In this document: one piece after another, positions 16,901 to 24,668 of the stretch
How the letters are laid out: each line of letters starts with the position of its first letter
How positions within the stretch are numbered: the first letter of the stretch is position 1
From: Sunxiuqinia sp963974515
GTDB taxonomy: Bacteria > Bacteroidota > Bacteroidia > Bacteroidales > Prolixibacteraceae
Direction of reading: 5' to 3'
Assembly (NCBI RefSeq): GCF_963974515.1
Contig: NZ_CAXBDD010000009.1
Location: 1 to 64,000, forward strand
Length of the DNA: 64,000 bases
Notes under the pieces: model-generated
What the model saw: the letters and a program-made list of their open reading frames with translations, nothing else
The model's database searches: none
What the model was told of the DNA's origin: nothing
Program-made: the position numbers and the translations under genes

Positions 16901-17672
16901 GACCCTGGTCACCGAATTCGCAAGCTACAACCGCTCGACGTTTGGCAATTTGAACCTAACAATTGAGCAGCGGAAATTTGGTGATTACCAGTTGATGGTT
17001 GTTAAATCGATGCGTGATATTCGAGCGGCCATGGGGTATTTTGGCAATGTGGTAGCCAATCGGGCGCTGTATAAAAGTCTGGAGACCAGAACTTACCGAA
17101 ATTTCATTATTACAGACCGGAATCTGGAAAAAATGATGAATGAAAGCAGCATTGCTGAGTACATCGAGTTTTTCCGCGACTATTATATCAGCGGTAGTTT
17201 TGCGAAAGTAGATGCTACTGCCGGTCAACCACAACCGGGTTCTTCTGAAAATGAAGCACCGGTTGAGCCTGACAAACCAGCTTACGATGGTCCGTTTAAC
17301 CCAAATGTGGCAGGGGAGCAGTTTTTTATACTCATGATCCCAAAAACCGGTGTTGACGGAGAAGCTGTAAAAACAGCGATTGAGACTCATCATCAACAGG
17401 AATTCCCGGAAGTGAATCTGCTCGTCGAGGCGTTGGAGTTTGATGCCGAAAATCTGATTTTGAAAGTCTCTGGAATTGAGGACAAGGAGGCGGGGATGAA
17501 TTACCTCAGAGGTGTGGTTCAAAATCAGCAGGTTTACCAGCCCCTGATGGACTTGAACTACCGCAACTTTGTAATTTCGCCGGCGAACTACGACATTTTG
17601 ATGCGTACCAAAGACATTGGCGAATACCTCGAACTATACAAAGCCAGCTATTTGACCCGCCCGTCGCGTTAA
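13971..17672 (+). CDS. porW: T9SS outer-membrane lipoprotein PorW/SprE with TPR repeats
   Basis: A 1233-residue lipoprotein starting at GTG. The signal peptide ends in a lipobox (FIGGC, Cys about residue 27), followed by NTRLSRTYHNITSQYNIYFNGKESL, split here as the family start RTYHNITSQYN and the segment YFNGKESLNAG. A long helical repeat region follows with TPR-type units, for example AYFYMKNFPAAIENMNYVV and LIRSYTELGRYNEAL. PorW/SprE links the PorK/N ring to the translocon and is needed for T9SS secretion. The known homologues I recall are shorter (about 600-900 residues); the extra length lies in the C-terminal half, where a unit containing FVIAV/NFVI-type segments and YRNFII, YINFVASS or YRNFVIS recurs. 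porX follows 80 bases later. Confidence 0.88.
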   Translation: MLKYTRLSRIFRHTLFGVFLLIFIGGCSTEKNTRLSRTYHNITSQYNIYFNGKESLNAGVERINESVEDDFTRMLPIFKSSDPGTGRVAQSDMEYAIMKASKLIKVHSITKKPRRRGNRSQAYIRMASKEEYNKWVDDSYILMGKAYFYMKNFPAAIENMNYVVRKFSEEDTKFEAYIWLIRSYTELGRYNEALELIQSVDASVDFPKKYDEEFALAVADFHVRQNAFEEAIPHLRVAIHNTFWRKNKVRLKYILAQLYQETRQHDLATETFREVAKMNPPYEMAFNARINAAGSFSGEGDVDKLKKELRKMLRDSKNYEFRDQIYFALGNISMTEGNKSAAIDHYIQSASASSVNLFQRALSCLTLADIYFEEKLYMNAQSYYDSAMVVIDETYPKYESIAERYNSLTRLTDNLYTVVREDSLQRIAGLSDSERNALVSRWINEARIEEQRQRQLASQEMSDRNFFRMNQSRMGLNRNQQGSGWYFYNPTTVAYGKVEFQQIWGQRKLEDDWRRGNKNSASQFEMEELEQIEAGVDSTEIRVDDPMEREYYLQDVPLTEEAMAESHQQIRNALFNAGRIFKQEFENYERAIQQYEELLKRYDPNTYQLSSYFELWDLYKKVGNQQRSDDYKNLIVANYPDSKYARYLVNPNFFIELEARRDSVNNLYQQAYYNYQQGNYQTAGEFVQQIRKLEPDTLLLPKISFIETIAEGVHSDLNQFGRKLNDHIQAYPESGTVPLARQVLKLIEDSTLADYQKLVEIGYLNDQIQNAELLPENQAANDEFGGKFSYDDELLHYFVIAFPCSANVDLNRLKFDLANYNIDHYTRMDFDIETESLNPETQLVVVRSLSDKEQSLIYFRSIIREREVFQSLGEVQYINFVASSYNYREVLSDQSYLEYLKYFVKNYSRFITSDFPSDALDDPEKLMARVRAEEDELQERGSFVVVKADETEGLFSRETEVPQNFVIAVDDPDFNLRTLVTEFASYNRSTFGNLNLTIEQRKFGDYQLMVVKSMRDIRAAMGYFGNVVANRALYKSLETRTYRNFIITDRNLEKMMNESSIAEYIEFFRDYYISGSFAKVDATAGQPQPGSSENEAPVEPDKPAYDGPFNPNVAGEQFFILMIPKTGVDGEAVKTAIETHHQQEFPEVNLLVEALEFDAENLILKVSGIEDKEAGMNYLRGVVQNQQVYQPLMDLNYRNFVISPANYDILMRTKDIGEYLELYKASYLTRPSR

Positions 17673-17695
17673 ACTTTGTTAAGAGCATACCCTTT

Positions 17696-17716
17696 TAGGA
17701 ATATTTTTTGTTCCTA
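17696..17716 (+). promoter_or_regulatory. Small inverted repeat upstream of porX
   Basis: TAGGAA and TTCCTA flank a 9-base T-rich centre. With only 6-bp arms and no terminal T-run it is not a clear terminator; it could be an operator or a weak RNA hairpin between porW and porX. Confidence 0.3.
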
Positions 17717-17752
17717 TAAGCGAGACTTTACTTTAAAGCAACAAGAGAAAGC

Positions 17753-19309
17753 ATGAAGACAATACGTATACTTTGGACCGATGATGAAATTGATTTATTG
17801 CGCGCCCATATTATCTTTTTGGAAGAGAAAGGTTACGATGTAACAACCACCAATAATGGAGCCGATGCGATTGACCTGGTTCGCGGTAATCACTTCGATA
17901 TTATTTTTCTGGACGAGAATATGCCGGGTCTAACTGGATTGCAAACCCTCGATGAAATCAAGGAGATCAATCCAAATGTGCCGGTAGTGATGATTACCAA
18001 AAGCGAAGAAGAAGATATTATGGACCAGGCTATTGGTTCCAAAATGGCCGATTATCTGATTAAGCCCGTCAATCCGAAACAAATATTGCTGTCAATTAAA
18101 AAGAATGTTGGCCAGGAAGAACTGGTTACGCGAAAAACAACTTCGGCTTATCAAAGCGAATTTGCGAAAATTGGTATGCGTCTGAATGAGCGCCTCGATT
18201 GGAAAGACTGGACCGAGGTTTACCGCAAATTGGTCTTTTGGGAGCTTGAACTCAGCGCTTCGCAAGACAGCACCATGGACGAAGTGCTGAAAATGCAAAA
18301 AGCAGAGGCCAACAAGGCTTTTAGCCGCTATATTAAAACAAATTACCTCCGTTGGTTTGAAAAGGGAGCTGAAGATCGCCCCTTGCTATCGCCCGATATT
18401 TTCAAGGCTAAGGTGTTTCCCCAGCTTGACAAAGGACACAAAGTGTTGGTTTTGGTGATTGATAATTTGCGGTACGATCAATTTCGGGTGTTGAATTCGG
18501 TGCTTAATCAATACTACCTGACCGAAGAAGAAGACTTGTATTGCAGCATTTTACCAACGGCAACCATGTATGCCCGCAATGCGATTTTTGCTGGCTTAAT
18601 GCCTTTGGAGATTGCACGTTTGCACCCCGAATACTGGGAAGATGATGACAACGAAGGAAATAAAAACATTCACGAGCGCGAACTGATGCAGACCCAAATG
18701 AAGCGTCGGGGCAGGAGTGAACGGTTAAACTTTGAGAAAATCACCAATTGGCGGTCGGGCAGAAAGTTGAGCGACAGCCTGGGCAGTATCATGCAACATG
18801 ATTTGTCGGTCATGGTTTTTAACTTTGTCGATGTCATGTCGCACGCCCGAACCGAAATGGATATGATGAAAGAGCTGGCCAGTGACGAGAAAGCTTATCG
18901 TTCGCTCACTTTAAGCTGGTTTAACCATTCTTCGCTGTTCGAGTTGTTAAAGTCGTTGGCTGAAAATAAGGTGAAGGTGATTCTGACAACCGATCATGGC
19001 ACCATTCGGGTAGATAATGCGCTGAAAGTCATTGGCGATCGCGAAACCAATACCAACCTGCGCTATAAGTTGGGGCGCAACTTAAACTATAACCACAAGC
19101 AGGTGTTTGAGATAACCAATCCAGAAAAAGCTTATTTGCCCGGGCGAAATGTGAGTTCCAGCTTCATTTTTGCTCTAAATGATGACTTTTTTGCCTATCC
19201 GAATAATTACAATCATTACGTGCAGTATTACCGCGACACCTATCAGCATGGAGGGATCTCATTGGAGGAAATGGTCATACCCATTATAACGATGACACCT
19301 CGGGGATGA
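17753..19309 (+). CDS. porX: T9SS response regulator PorX with PglZ phosphatase domain
   Basis: A 518-residue bifunctional regulator. The receiver domain (residues 1-120) has the acidic pair in ILWTDDEID, the phospho-acceptor Asp54 in IIFLDENMPG, Thr in MITKS and Lys in LIKPVNP. After a helical linker comes a PglZ/alkaline-phosphatase-type domain with DNLRYDQF, the nucleophile region LPTATMYARNAIF (Thr269 or Thr271), a VMVFNFVDVMSHAR segment and TDHGTIRV. PorX acts with PorY in controlling T9SS, and its PglZ domain is reported to cleave phosphodiester signals. The conserved residues needed for both activities are present. It follows porW on the same strand with a small palindrome between them. 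Confidence 0.93.
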   Translation: MKTIRILWTDDEIDLLRAHIIFLEEKGYDVTTTNNGADAIDLVRGNHFDIIFLDENMPGLTGLQTLDEIKEINPNVPVVMITKSEEEDIMDQAIGSKMADYLIKPVNPKQILLSIKKNVGQEELVTRKTTSAYQSEFAKIGMRLNERLDWKDWTEVYRKLVFWELELSASQDSTMDEVLKMQKAEANKAFSRYIKTNYLRWFEKGAEDRPLLSPDIFKAKVFPQLDKGHKVLVLVIDNLRYDQFRVLNSVLNQYYLTEEEDLYCSILPTATMYARNAIFAGLMPLEIARLHPEYWEDDDNEGNKNIHERELMQTQMKRRGRSERLNFEKITNWRSGRKLSDSLGSIMQHDLSVMVFNFVDVMSHARTEMDMMKELASDEKAYRSLTLSWFNHSSLFELLKSLAENKVKVILTTDHGTIRVDNALKVIGDRETNTNLRYKLGRNLNYNHKQVFEITNPEKAYLPGRNVSSSFIFALNDDFFAYPNNYNHYVQYYRDTYQHGGISLEEMVIPIITMTPRG

Positions 19310-19389
19310 TTTTCTGAATGTTGGTTATCACGAAGGGCGAACATTAGTCGACAATTGAAAGGGTTTCTGATGCCTTAGAGTGCAGTACA

Positions 19390-20157
19390 TTAGCTTTTCT
19401 TTTCGATTTTCACATCGCGAATCTGGCGATAGGTTTTGTTGGCAAAGACAAACTCCTGCAGTTTTTTGTTCTGCGCGTGTAGAATTTCCTCCTTGGTGCC
19501 TTCCCATGTTTTCACACCTTCGCTAATGAACAGAATCTTGTCGCCGATCTCCATCACCGAGTTCATATCGTGGGTATTGATTACTGTTGTCATATTGAAA
19601 TCGACGGTCAGTTCATGAACAAGTTCATCAATCACCAACGAGGTTTCCGGATCAAGTCCCGAGTTTGGTTCGTCACAAAACAAGTACTTGGGGTTCATAA
19701 CAATGGCACGTGCAATGGCCACCCGCTTTTGCATTCCTCCCGAAATTTCGGCCGGATATAATTTATGGGCCTTTTCAATATTGACGCGATCAAGACAAAA
19801 GTCAACCCGTTCTTGCTTTTCCTTCTGACTCTTATTCGTAAACATATCCAGGGGGAAACGTACATTTTCTTCCACTGAAAATGAGTCAAACAAAGCGCCA
19901 CCTTGAAAAACCATGCCCATTTCCTGCCGCAATTTTTTTCTAAGCTTGTGGTTCATTTTCGTGAAGTTGCGGTCATCATAAAAAATGTCTCCCTGATCTA
20001 CGTCGTGTAAGCCTACAATTGACTTGAGCAGAACCGTTTTTCCGCTTCCGCTGCGGCCAATAATCAGGTTGGTTTTTCCGGGCTCAAACACAGTTGATAC
20101 ATCATTCAATACCAGGTTGTCTTCAAACGATTTACTGATGTTTTGAATTGTAATCAT
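19390..20157 (-). CDS. ABC transporter ATPase, MlaF type
   Basis: A 255-residue ABC ATPase. Walker A is GRSGSGKTVL, the Q-loop is GMVFQGGALFDSF, the signature is ISGGMQKRVAIAR, Walker B is KYLFCDEPNSGLDPET and the switch His lies in VINTHDMNSV. The PNSGLDP wording and GGALFDS after the Q-loop are typical of the MlaF/Ttg2A group, which drives phospholipid movement between the membranes. The start overlaps the stop of the permease gene by one base (TAATG), so the two are coupled. No MCE-domain (MlaD) gene is in this window. Confidence 0.92.
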   Translation of the reverse strand: MITIQNISKSFEDNLVLNDVSTVFEPGKTNLIIGRSGSGKTVLLKSIVGLHDVDQGDIFYDDRNFTKMNHKLRKKLRQEMGMVFQGGALFDSFSVEENVRFPLDMFTNKSQKEKQERVDFCLDRVNIEKAHKLYPAEISGGMQKRVAIARAIVMNPKYLFCDEPNSGLDPETSLVIDELVHELTVDFNMTTVINTHDMNSVMEIGDKILFISEGVKTWEGTKEEILHAQNKKLQEFVFANKTYRQIRDVKIEKKS

Positions 20158-20894
20158 TAGAATAAGAGTTGGGTTAAAATCAAGTCGAAAACCAAAATCA
20201 AGATGTTGGTATTGACGACTGCCCGTGTACTGGCAGCACCAACTTCAAACGCTCCACCGTCAACATAATAGCCAAAATAAGCAGGTACCGTCGCCACAAG
20301 AAAACCAAAAAAGAGGGTTTTTATCATCGAGAACGTGACATAGTAAGGGGTGAACAGGTATTGGATCCCATTAATGTAATCGGGCGCCGTAACTGCTCCA
20401 ACCGCGGGGCCAACAATTAAGCCGCCAATGAGCCCAAAAAACACGCTTAGCACAAAAAGAAAGGGAAAAATAAAGACAACAGCCAGTGTTTTAGGTAGAA
20501 CTAAGTAACTGGCCGAATTGATTCCCATAATTTCGAGGGAATCAATTTGCTCGGTAACCCGCATGCTTCCAATTTCAGAGGTGATATTTGAGCCAATCTT
20601 ACCGGCCATAATTAGCGCCATGATGGTGGATGAAAACTCCAGAATTAGCGTGTCCCGGTTTCCAAGGCCAATAAGGTAGCTCGGAAATAATGGGCTGGAC
20701 ATGTTGTAAGCCACCTGTAGGGTAATAATACCACCCATGAAAATGGAAATAATCGCGACAATCCCAACCGAATCCAGGCCGAGTTGCTCAATCTCAACAA
20801 ACAGCTTGCGAAAATAGATGCGATGCTTTTCCGGTCGCGAAAAGGCCCGGCCAAGTAACGAGAAATAGCGTCCTACATGAAAAAAAAGATTCAT
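20157..20894 (-). CDS. MlaE-family ABC permease
   Basis: A 245-residue MlaE/DUF140 permease. The family pattern includes GIVAIISIFMGGIITLQ, GKIGSNITSEIGSMRVTEQIDSLEIMG and FVLSVFFGLIGGL. About five membrane segments are visible. The conserved E-G-M-V/TEQIDAL stretch forms the coupling region to the ATPase. With the adjacent ATPase it forms the core of a lipid-asymmetry transporter; the MCE and periplasmic partners must be encoded elsewhere. It is the first gene of the two-gene minus-strand unit. Confidence 0.92.
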   Translation of the reverse strand: MNLFFHVGRYFSLLGRAFSRPEKHRIYFRKLFVEIEQLGLDSVGIVAIISIFMGGIITLQVAYNMSSPLFPSYLIGLGNRDTLILEFSSTIMALIMAGKIGSNITSEIGSMRVTEQIDSLEIMGINSASYLVLPKTLAVVFIFPFLFVLSVFFGLIGGLIVGPAVGAVTAPDYINGIQYLFTPYYVTFSMIKTLFFGFLVATVPAYFGYYVDGGAFEVGAASTRAVVNTNILILVFDLILTQLLF

Positions 20895-21196
20895 AGCAAT
20901 ACTTTAGCATAAAGTTACAAATAATTGGGTATGAAAAGAGCCATGCGAGAAAGTTTCTCTTTTGGTCATTACGAATCCCGCCTACTTCAACAATGATAGC
21001 AAAAGTAAACACAATAGCATGAAGAGAACAGAACAAATTTAAAATTGATTATTGTGTAAAACAGAGATATGAAAAAGCAAATCTTGTCGTTTGAATATAT
21101 ACAAGCCCGGTTTCTATTTTCAGGAAACCTTCGAATTTGGGCATAATTTATAGGTAAAATAGGTATATTTGATAACGGACTTCAAAAATAAAATGA
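20895..21196. other. Divergent intergenic region between mlaE-like and manC
   Basis: About 300 AT-rich bases between divergent genes. The only supported element is the -7 box at 21164-21171 for manC. No clear promoter box was found for the permease gene. Confidence 0.5.
21164..21171 (+). promoter_or_regulatory. Predicted -7 box of manC
   Basis: TATATTTG matches TAnnTTTG, with an expected transcription start about 20 bases before the ATG at 21197. A TTTG at 21136-21139 is 24 bases away, longer than the usual spacer. Confidence 0.5.
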
Positions 21197-22285
21197 ATGA
21201 AGAATAATTTTTGTATTATCATGGCAGGCGGAATTGGGAGCCGCTTTTGGCCGATGAGTAAAAGCTCAATGCCCAAACAGTTCTTAGATATTTTAGGAAC
21301 AGGACGTACCTTCATCCAAATGACATACGACCGCTTTAAAAAAGTTTGTCCCTCTGAAAATTTTTATATCGTTACCAGTGTCGATTATAAAGCCCTGGTT
21401 TTGGATCAGCTGCCCGAATTAAGTGAAGACCAGATTTTATTAGAGCCTTTGCGGCGTAACACTGCGCCTTGTGTTGCTTATGCAAGCTATAAAATTAAAA
21501 GTATCAACCCCGAAGCTAATATTATTGTTGCCCCGTCCGATCATATCATTTTAAAAGGAGATGAGTTCATAGCGGAGATTCAAAAAGGGATTGATTTTGC
21601 TGCAAACAACGATGTGCTGGTAACCTTGGGAATTACTCCCAGCCGGCCAGAAACAGGTTATGGCTATATTCAGGTTGATGGGAAGTCTAAATACAAAGAT
21701 TTCGATAACTTGTTCAAGGTGAAGACTTTTACCGAAAAGCCCAACCTTGAAATGGCAGAAATCTTTGTGTCGAGTGGCGAATTTTTCTGGAATTCAGGGA
21801 TCTTCATCTGGTCGCTGAAAAGTATTCTGTCGGCTTTTGATCAGTATTTGGACGGTGTTTCCAGTTTGTTCCGAAAGGGTGAAAAGCTTTATGGAACCAA
21901 CGATGAAGTGCATTTTATTAACAAGACTTATTCTGAATGCCAGAATATTTCGTTGGATTATGGGATTATGGAAAAGGCTGAGAATGTTCATGTGCTGTGC
22001 GCGGATTTTGGCTGGAGTGACTTGGGAACCTGGGGGTCGTTGTATGAGAATAGTTCAAAAGATGAATTCAATAATTCGATCAAGGGGGGTGATGTGTTTA
22101 CCTATCAAACCGAAAATTGCATCGTGAATATGCCGCATGACAAGATTGTGGTGTTGCAGGGACTGAACGGCTACATTGTGGTTGAGTCAGATAATACCTT
22201 GTTGATTTGTAAAAAAGAAGATGAACAGCAAATTCGTCAGTTTGTAAGCGATGTGAAGATGGTTAAAGGGACCGAATTTGTTTAA
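21197..22285 (+). CDS. manC: Mannose-1-phosphate guanylyltransferase
   Basis: A 362-residue nucleotidyltransferase making GDP-mannose for polysaccharides and glycosylation. The signature IMAGGIGSRFWPMSKSSMPKQ is split as AGGIGSRFWP and the substrate lysine in SMPKQF. Further family motifs are EPLRRNTAPC, APSDHIILKG, RPETGYGYI, TFTEKPNLE and FWNSGIFIW. The length fits the single-domain GMP form without a fused phosphomannose isomerase. It has its own promoter and terminator and is not part of a visible polysaccharide cluster. Confidence 0.95.
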   Translation: MKNNFCIIMAGGIGSRFWPMSKSSMPKQFLDILGTGRTFIQMTYDRFKKVCPSENFYIVTSVDYKALVLDQLPELSEDQILLEPLRRNTAPCVAYASYKIKSINPEANIIVAPSDHIILKGDEFIAEIQKGIDFAANNDVLVTLGITPSRPETGYGYIQVDGKSKYKDFDNLFKVKTFTEKPNLEMAEIFVSSGEFFWNSGIFIWSLKSILSAFDQYLDGVSSLFRKGEKLYGTNDEVHFINKTYSECQNISLDYGIMEKAENVHVLCADFGWSDLGTWGSLYENSSKDEFNNSIKGGDVFTYQTENCIVNMPHDKIVVLQGLNGYIVVESDNTLLICKKEDEQQIRQFVSDVKMVKGTEFV

Positions 22286-22309
22286 AAGGCAAGTCGAGTC
22301 CTATTCTAT

Positions 22310-22342
22310 AAAGCTTTTTCAGGAATGAGGAAGCTTTTTTTT
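22310..22342 (+). terminator. Terminator of manC
   Basis: AAAGCTTTTTC and GAGGAAGCTTT form an 11-bp stem with two G-U pairs, followed by TTTTT. The T-run reaches the last codons of the convergent GldK-like gene, so transcription of manC stops at the very edge of its neighbour. Confidence 0.7.
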
Positions 22343-23687
22343 ATTGCCTGAATTCGTCTTTAAACGAGGTGCGAACACAACGAAAACCGACGTATGATTT
22401 GGTGGTGTCTTCATACTCATAGCTTCGTGTTGAGTTGCGAATATAGTAGGCAATATCTTTCCACGATCCGCCCCGAATGACTTTTCTTTTCATTGCGGGG
22501 GCATCACCGGGTAATGAATTGTATTCGAAGGAAGGGTTGAAATCGTTTAAATTCTCATAGGCGGATTCGTTAAAGGCAGTGCTGGTCCATTCGGCTACAT
22601 TGCCGGCCATATCGTAAAGCATATAGTCATTTGGATCGAAGCTACCAACCTTCATGGTTGTCGTACTCGACTCGCTGTCGGCCACATAGTTGCCTCTGCG
22701 TGGTTTAAAGTTGGCTTTAAAGCAACCCATGATGTTACGGGTATAATAGCTTCCCCAACTGTATAAGGTGCGCTCGTGCCCTCCACGTGCGGCATATTCC
22801 CATTCGGCCTCGGTTGGCAGGCGGTAAGCATGCGTTGATGGCTCTAACAGAAGTGCCTGGTGGCTGTTCAGCATCTTGGTACGCCAATGACAAAAGGCTT
22901 TGGCCTGGTGCCAATTTACGCCTACTACAGGGTAATCGTCGAACGCGACGTGTGAAAAATAGTTTTTGGTGAGCGGTTCGTTATAGGCATAGGTGTAATC
23001 GCGAATCCAGCAAAGGGTGTCCGGATAGATGGGAACACGCTCGTTGAAAATGAAGGAAGACCGGTTTTCTATCGGAACTTCTTCTCCTTCAGCATTAATA
23101 ATTGTCCCGTCGTAAGACTGTGTTTCGTAGTTGTAGCGGTTTTTTCTTTTAGCTGCCTGTTTGTAATCAATCCATTGATAGCTGTAAGAAAACTTCCGGG
23201 TGTCGATTGATTTTGAAAAATAGGTGCGTTCTTCCTCCGGGATGTATAATTCTTCGAGTGCCAGCTGGAATTCCGGGTTTCTCCATTCAACCGGGTCGCG
23301 CCAATTCAAATGTGGTGTTTCGTAAAAATTGCCGCGGTCGTCTTCGGTCAGCATAAACTCCGGGTAGGTCTCTGCAAGCAGTGTTCGTGCAATAGAATCT
23401 CTGACCCAATAGACAAACTGGCGGTATTCGTTGTTGGTAATTTCGGTATTATCCATCCAAAAGGCTTCAACCGAAACCCGTTTGGTCGTGGTATTAAATC
23501 CTTGAAGTTCGTCGTCTTCGGCTCCCATGACATAGCTTCCGCGGTCAATGTACGACATTCCGAAGGGCGAAGGTTCATAAAAGGGCCTGGAATCCTCGGG
23601 ATAGAGGTAGCTCAGGGTCTGATCTTTTTTGCATGACACGAGAAGAATCAAAGCCAGGAAAACTAATATGAAGAAGCTTTTGCTCAT
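22341..23687 (-). CDS. Second GldK-like formylglycine-generating-enzyme-fold lipoprotein
   Basis: A 448-residue lipoprotein with a signal peptide ending LILLVSC (Cys about residue 19) and an FGE-sulfatase/SUMF1 fold. GSYVMGAEDDE, VEAFWMDNTEITNNEYRQF, YPVVGVNWHQAKAFCHW, YRLPTEAEWEYAARGG, MLYDMAGNVAEW, KVIRGGSWKD and VGFRCVR line up segment by segment with the GldK protein encoded at 27298. It lies at the end of the gldKLMN run in the same direction, but a terminator separates it from gldN, so it may have separate expression. It could be a second ring component of T9SS or a GldJ-like paralogue; its length is closer to GldK. Confidence 0.85.
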   Translation of the reverse strand: MSKSFFILVFLALILLVSCKKDQTLSYLYPEDSRPFYEPSPFGMSYIDRGSYVMGAEDDELQGFNTTTKRVSVEAFWMDNTEITNNEYRQFVYWVRDSIARTLLAETYPEFMLTEDDRGNFYETPHLNWRDPVEWRNPEFQLALEELYIPEEERTYFSKSIDTRKFSYSYQWIDYKQAAKRKNRYNYETQSYDGTIINAEGEEVPIENRSSFIFNERVPIYPDTLCWIRDYTYAYNEPLTKNYFSHVAFDDYPVVGVNWHQAKAFCHWRTKMLNSHQALLLEPSTHAYRLPTEAEWEYAARGGHERTLYSWGSYYTRNIMGCFKANFKPRRGNYVADSESSTTTMKVGSFDPNDYMLYDMAGNVAEWTSTAFNESAYENLNDFNPSFEYNSLPGDAPAMKRKVIRGGSWKDIAYYIRNSTRSYEYEDTTKSYVGFRCVRTSFKDEFRQ

Positions 23688-23756
23688 TTGCTGTTACCAA
23701 AAAAACTGCTTTGATTTAACGTTTCCTGAAAATCTAATATTGTAAGGTGTGAATTG

Positions 23757-23787
23757 AAAAAAGCCTTACGAGGCAAACTCATAAGGC
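23757..23787 (-). terminator. Terminator between gldN and the second gldK-like gene
   Basis: On the minus strand GCCTTA and TAAGGC form the outer stem, with an inner GAG/CTC pairing, followed by six T. It lies 25 bases after the gldN stop and would end the porP-gldN transcript. Confidence 0.7.
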
Positions 23788-23811
23788 ACTTAGTTTTTCA
23801 CGCTTATTTTT

Positions 23812-24666
23812 TTAATATTCCCACAGGTCCTGCTCGAAGTCGAAAATCTCGGCTTCAATTCGTTTAGACTCCAACATGGCCTCCCGGCCACTTAAATACT
23901 GGCTAATGGCCCGGTTGTTATACACATTCGATTCTCTGACCACGTAACTGTTGAATTTACGTTTGATAAACAGATCGTCAAACGACATGCTTTGGGCTGT
24001 GTTGTTTGGATTAATAACAGAATGTGTTGCCAACAAGTCGCGTGCTTCGGGATAATAAATCCAGAAGACCTGGCGGCGCTGGACATTCTGCCGGTTTATA
24101 TCTTCGTCGCGGTAATACTCCTGAATGGGGCAAATACCAATGATGCGGGTATTCAGCGTTGAGGTTTGCTTATCAAAAAACCATTCTTCCTTCACCATGA
24201 ACTGTTTGACTTCCTCGGCACGGATTTCACCAACAATGTCACGGGTCTCCATTTCGCCGGTTTCCAGGTTGCGAACCTGACGGGTACGGGTTGTCGCCCC
24301 AAAAGCTTCCTTCACCTGTTCAAAGGTCATAGGAACTTTAAATTCATCATCTGTTCGGGCATCGTAAGCAGTCAGCTGGCCGTTTTCAATTCCTTGTAAA
24401 AAGAGGTTAATCAGATTTGTACGCCCATCCATATTAGTGGTTGGAAAATACAGAATCTGGTTCATCTTTTCCCTCAGATCGATAATGCGCCAAATCTTTT
24501 TCGACCACATCACATCAGCTTCCCGTATCGGGGCAAAAGCCATGGGTTTTCTGTTTTCGATGTTGGTCCGTTTAAATGCACCATCTATTACCTGAGCTTG
24601 CGTGTCTTTTGCTGAGAAGCAAAATGCAACGCAAACAATTCCTATCCCAATCAAAAACTTTTTCAT
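23812..24666 (-). CDS. gldN: T9SS ring protein GldN/PorN
   Basis: A 284-residue periplasmic protein with a cleavable signal peptide (CVAFCFSAKDTQAQ). The mature part contains VMWSKKIWRIIDLREKMNQ, FYFPTTN-type wording (here LYFPTTNMDGRTNL), KVPMTFEQVKEAFG and RIIGICPIQEYY, all typical of GldN/PorN. GldN binds the lipoprotein GldK to form the periplasmic ring attached to the outer membrane. It follows gldM by 2 bases. Confidence 0.94.
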   Translation of the reverse strand: MKKFLIGIGIVCVAFCFSAKDTQAQVIDGAFKRTNIENRKPMAFAPIREADVMWSKKIWRIIDLREKMNQILYFPTTNMDGRTNLINLFLQGIENGQLTAYDARTDDEFKVPMTFEQVKEAFGATTRTRQVRNLETGEMETRDIVGEIRAEEVKQFMVKEEWFFDKQTSTLNTRIIGICPIQEYYRDEDINRQNVQRRQVFWIYYPEARDLLATHSVINPNNTAQSMSFDDLFIKRKFNSYVVRESNVYNNRAISQYLSGREAMLESKRIEAEIFDFEQDLWEY

Positions 24667-24668
24667 GC

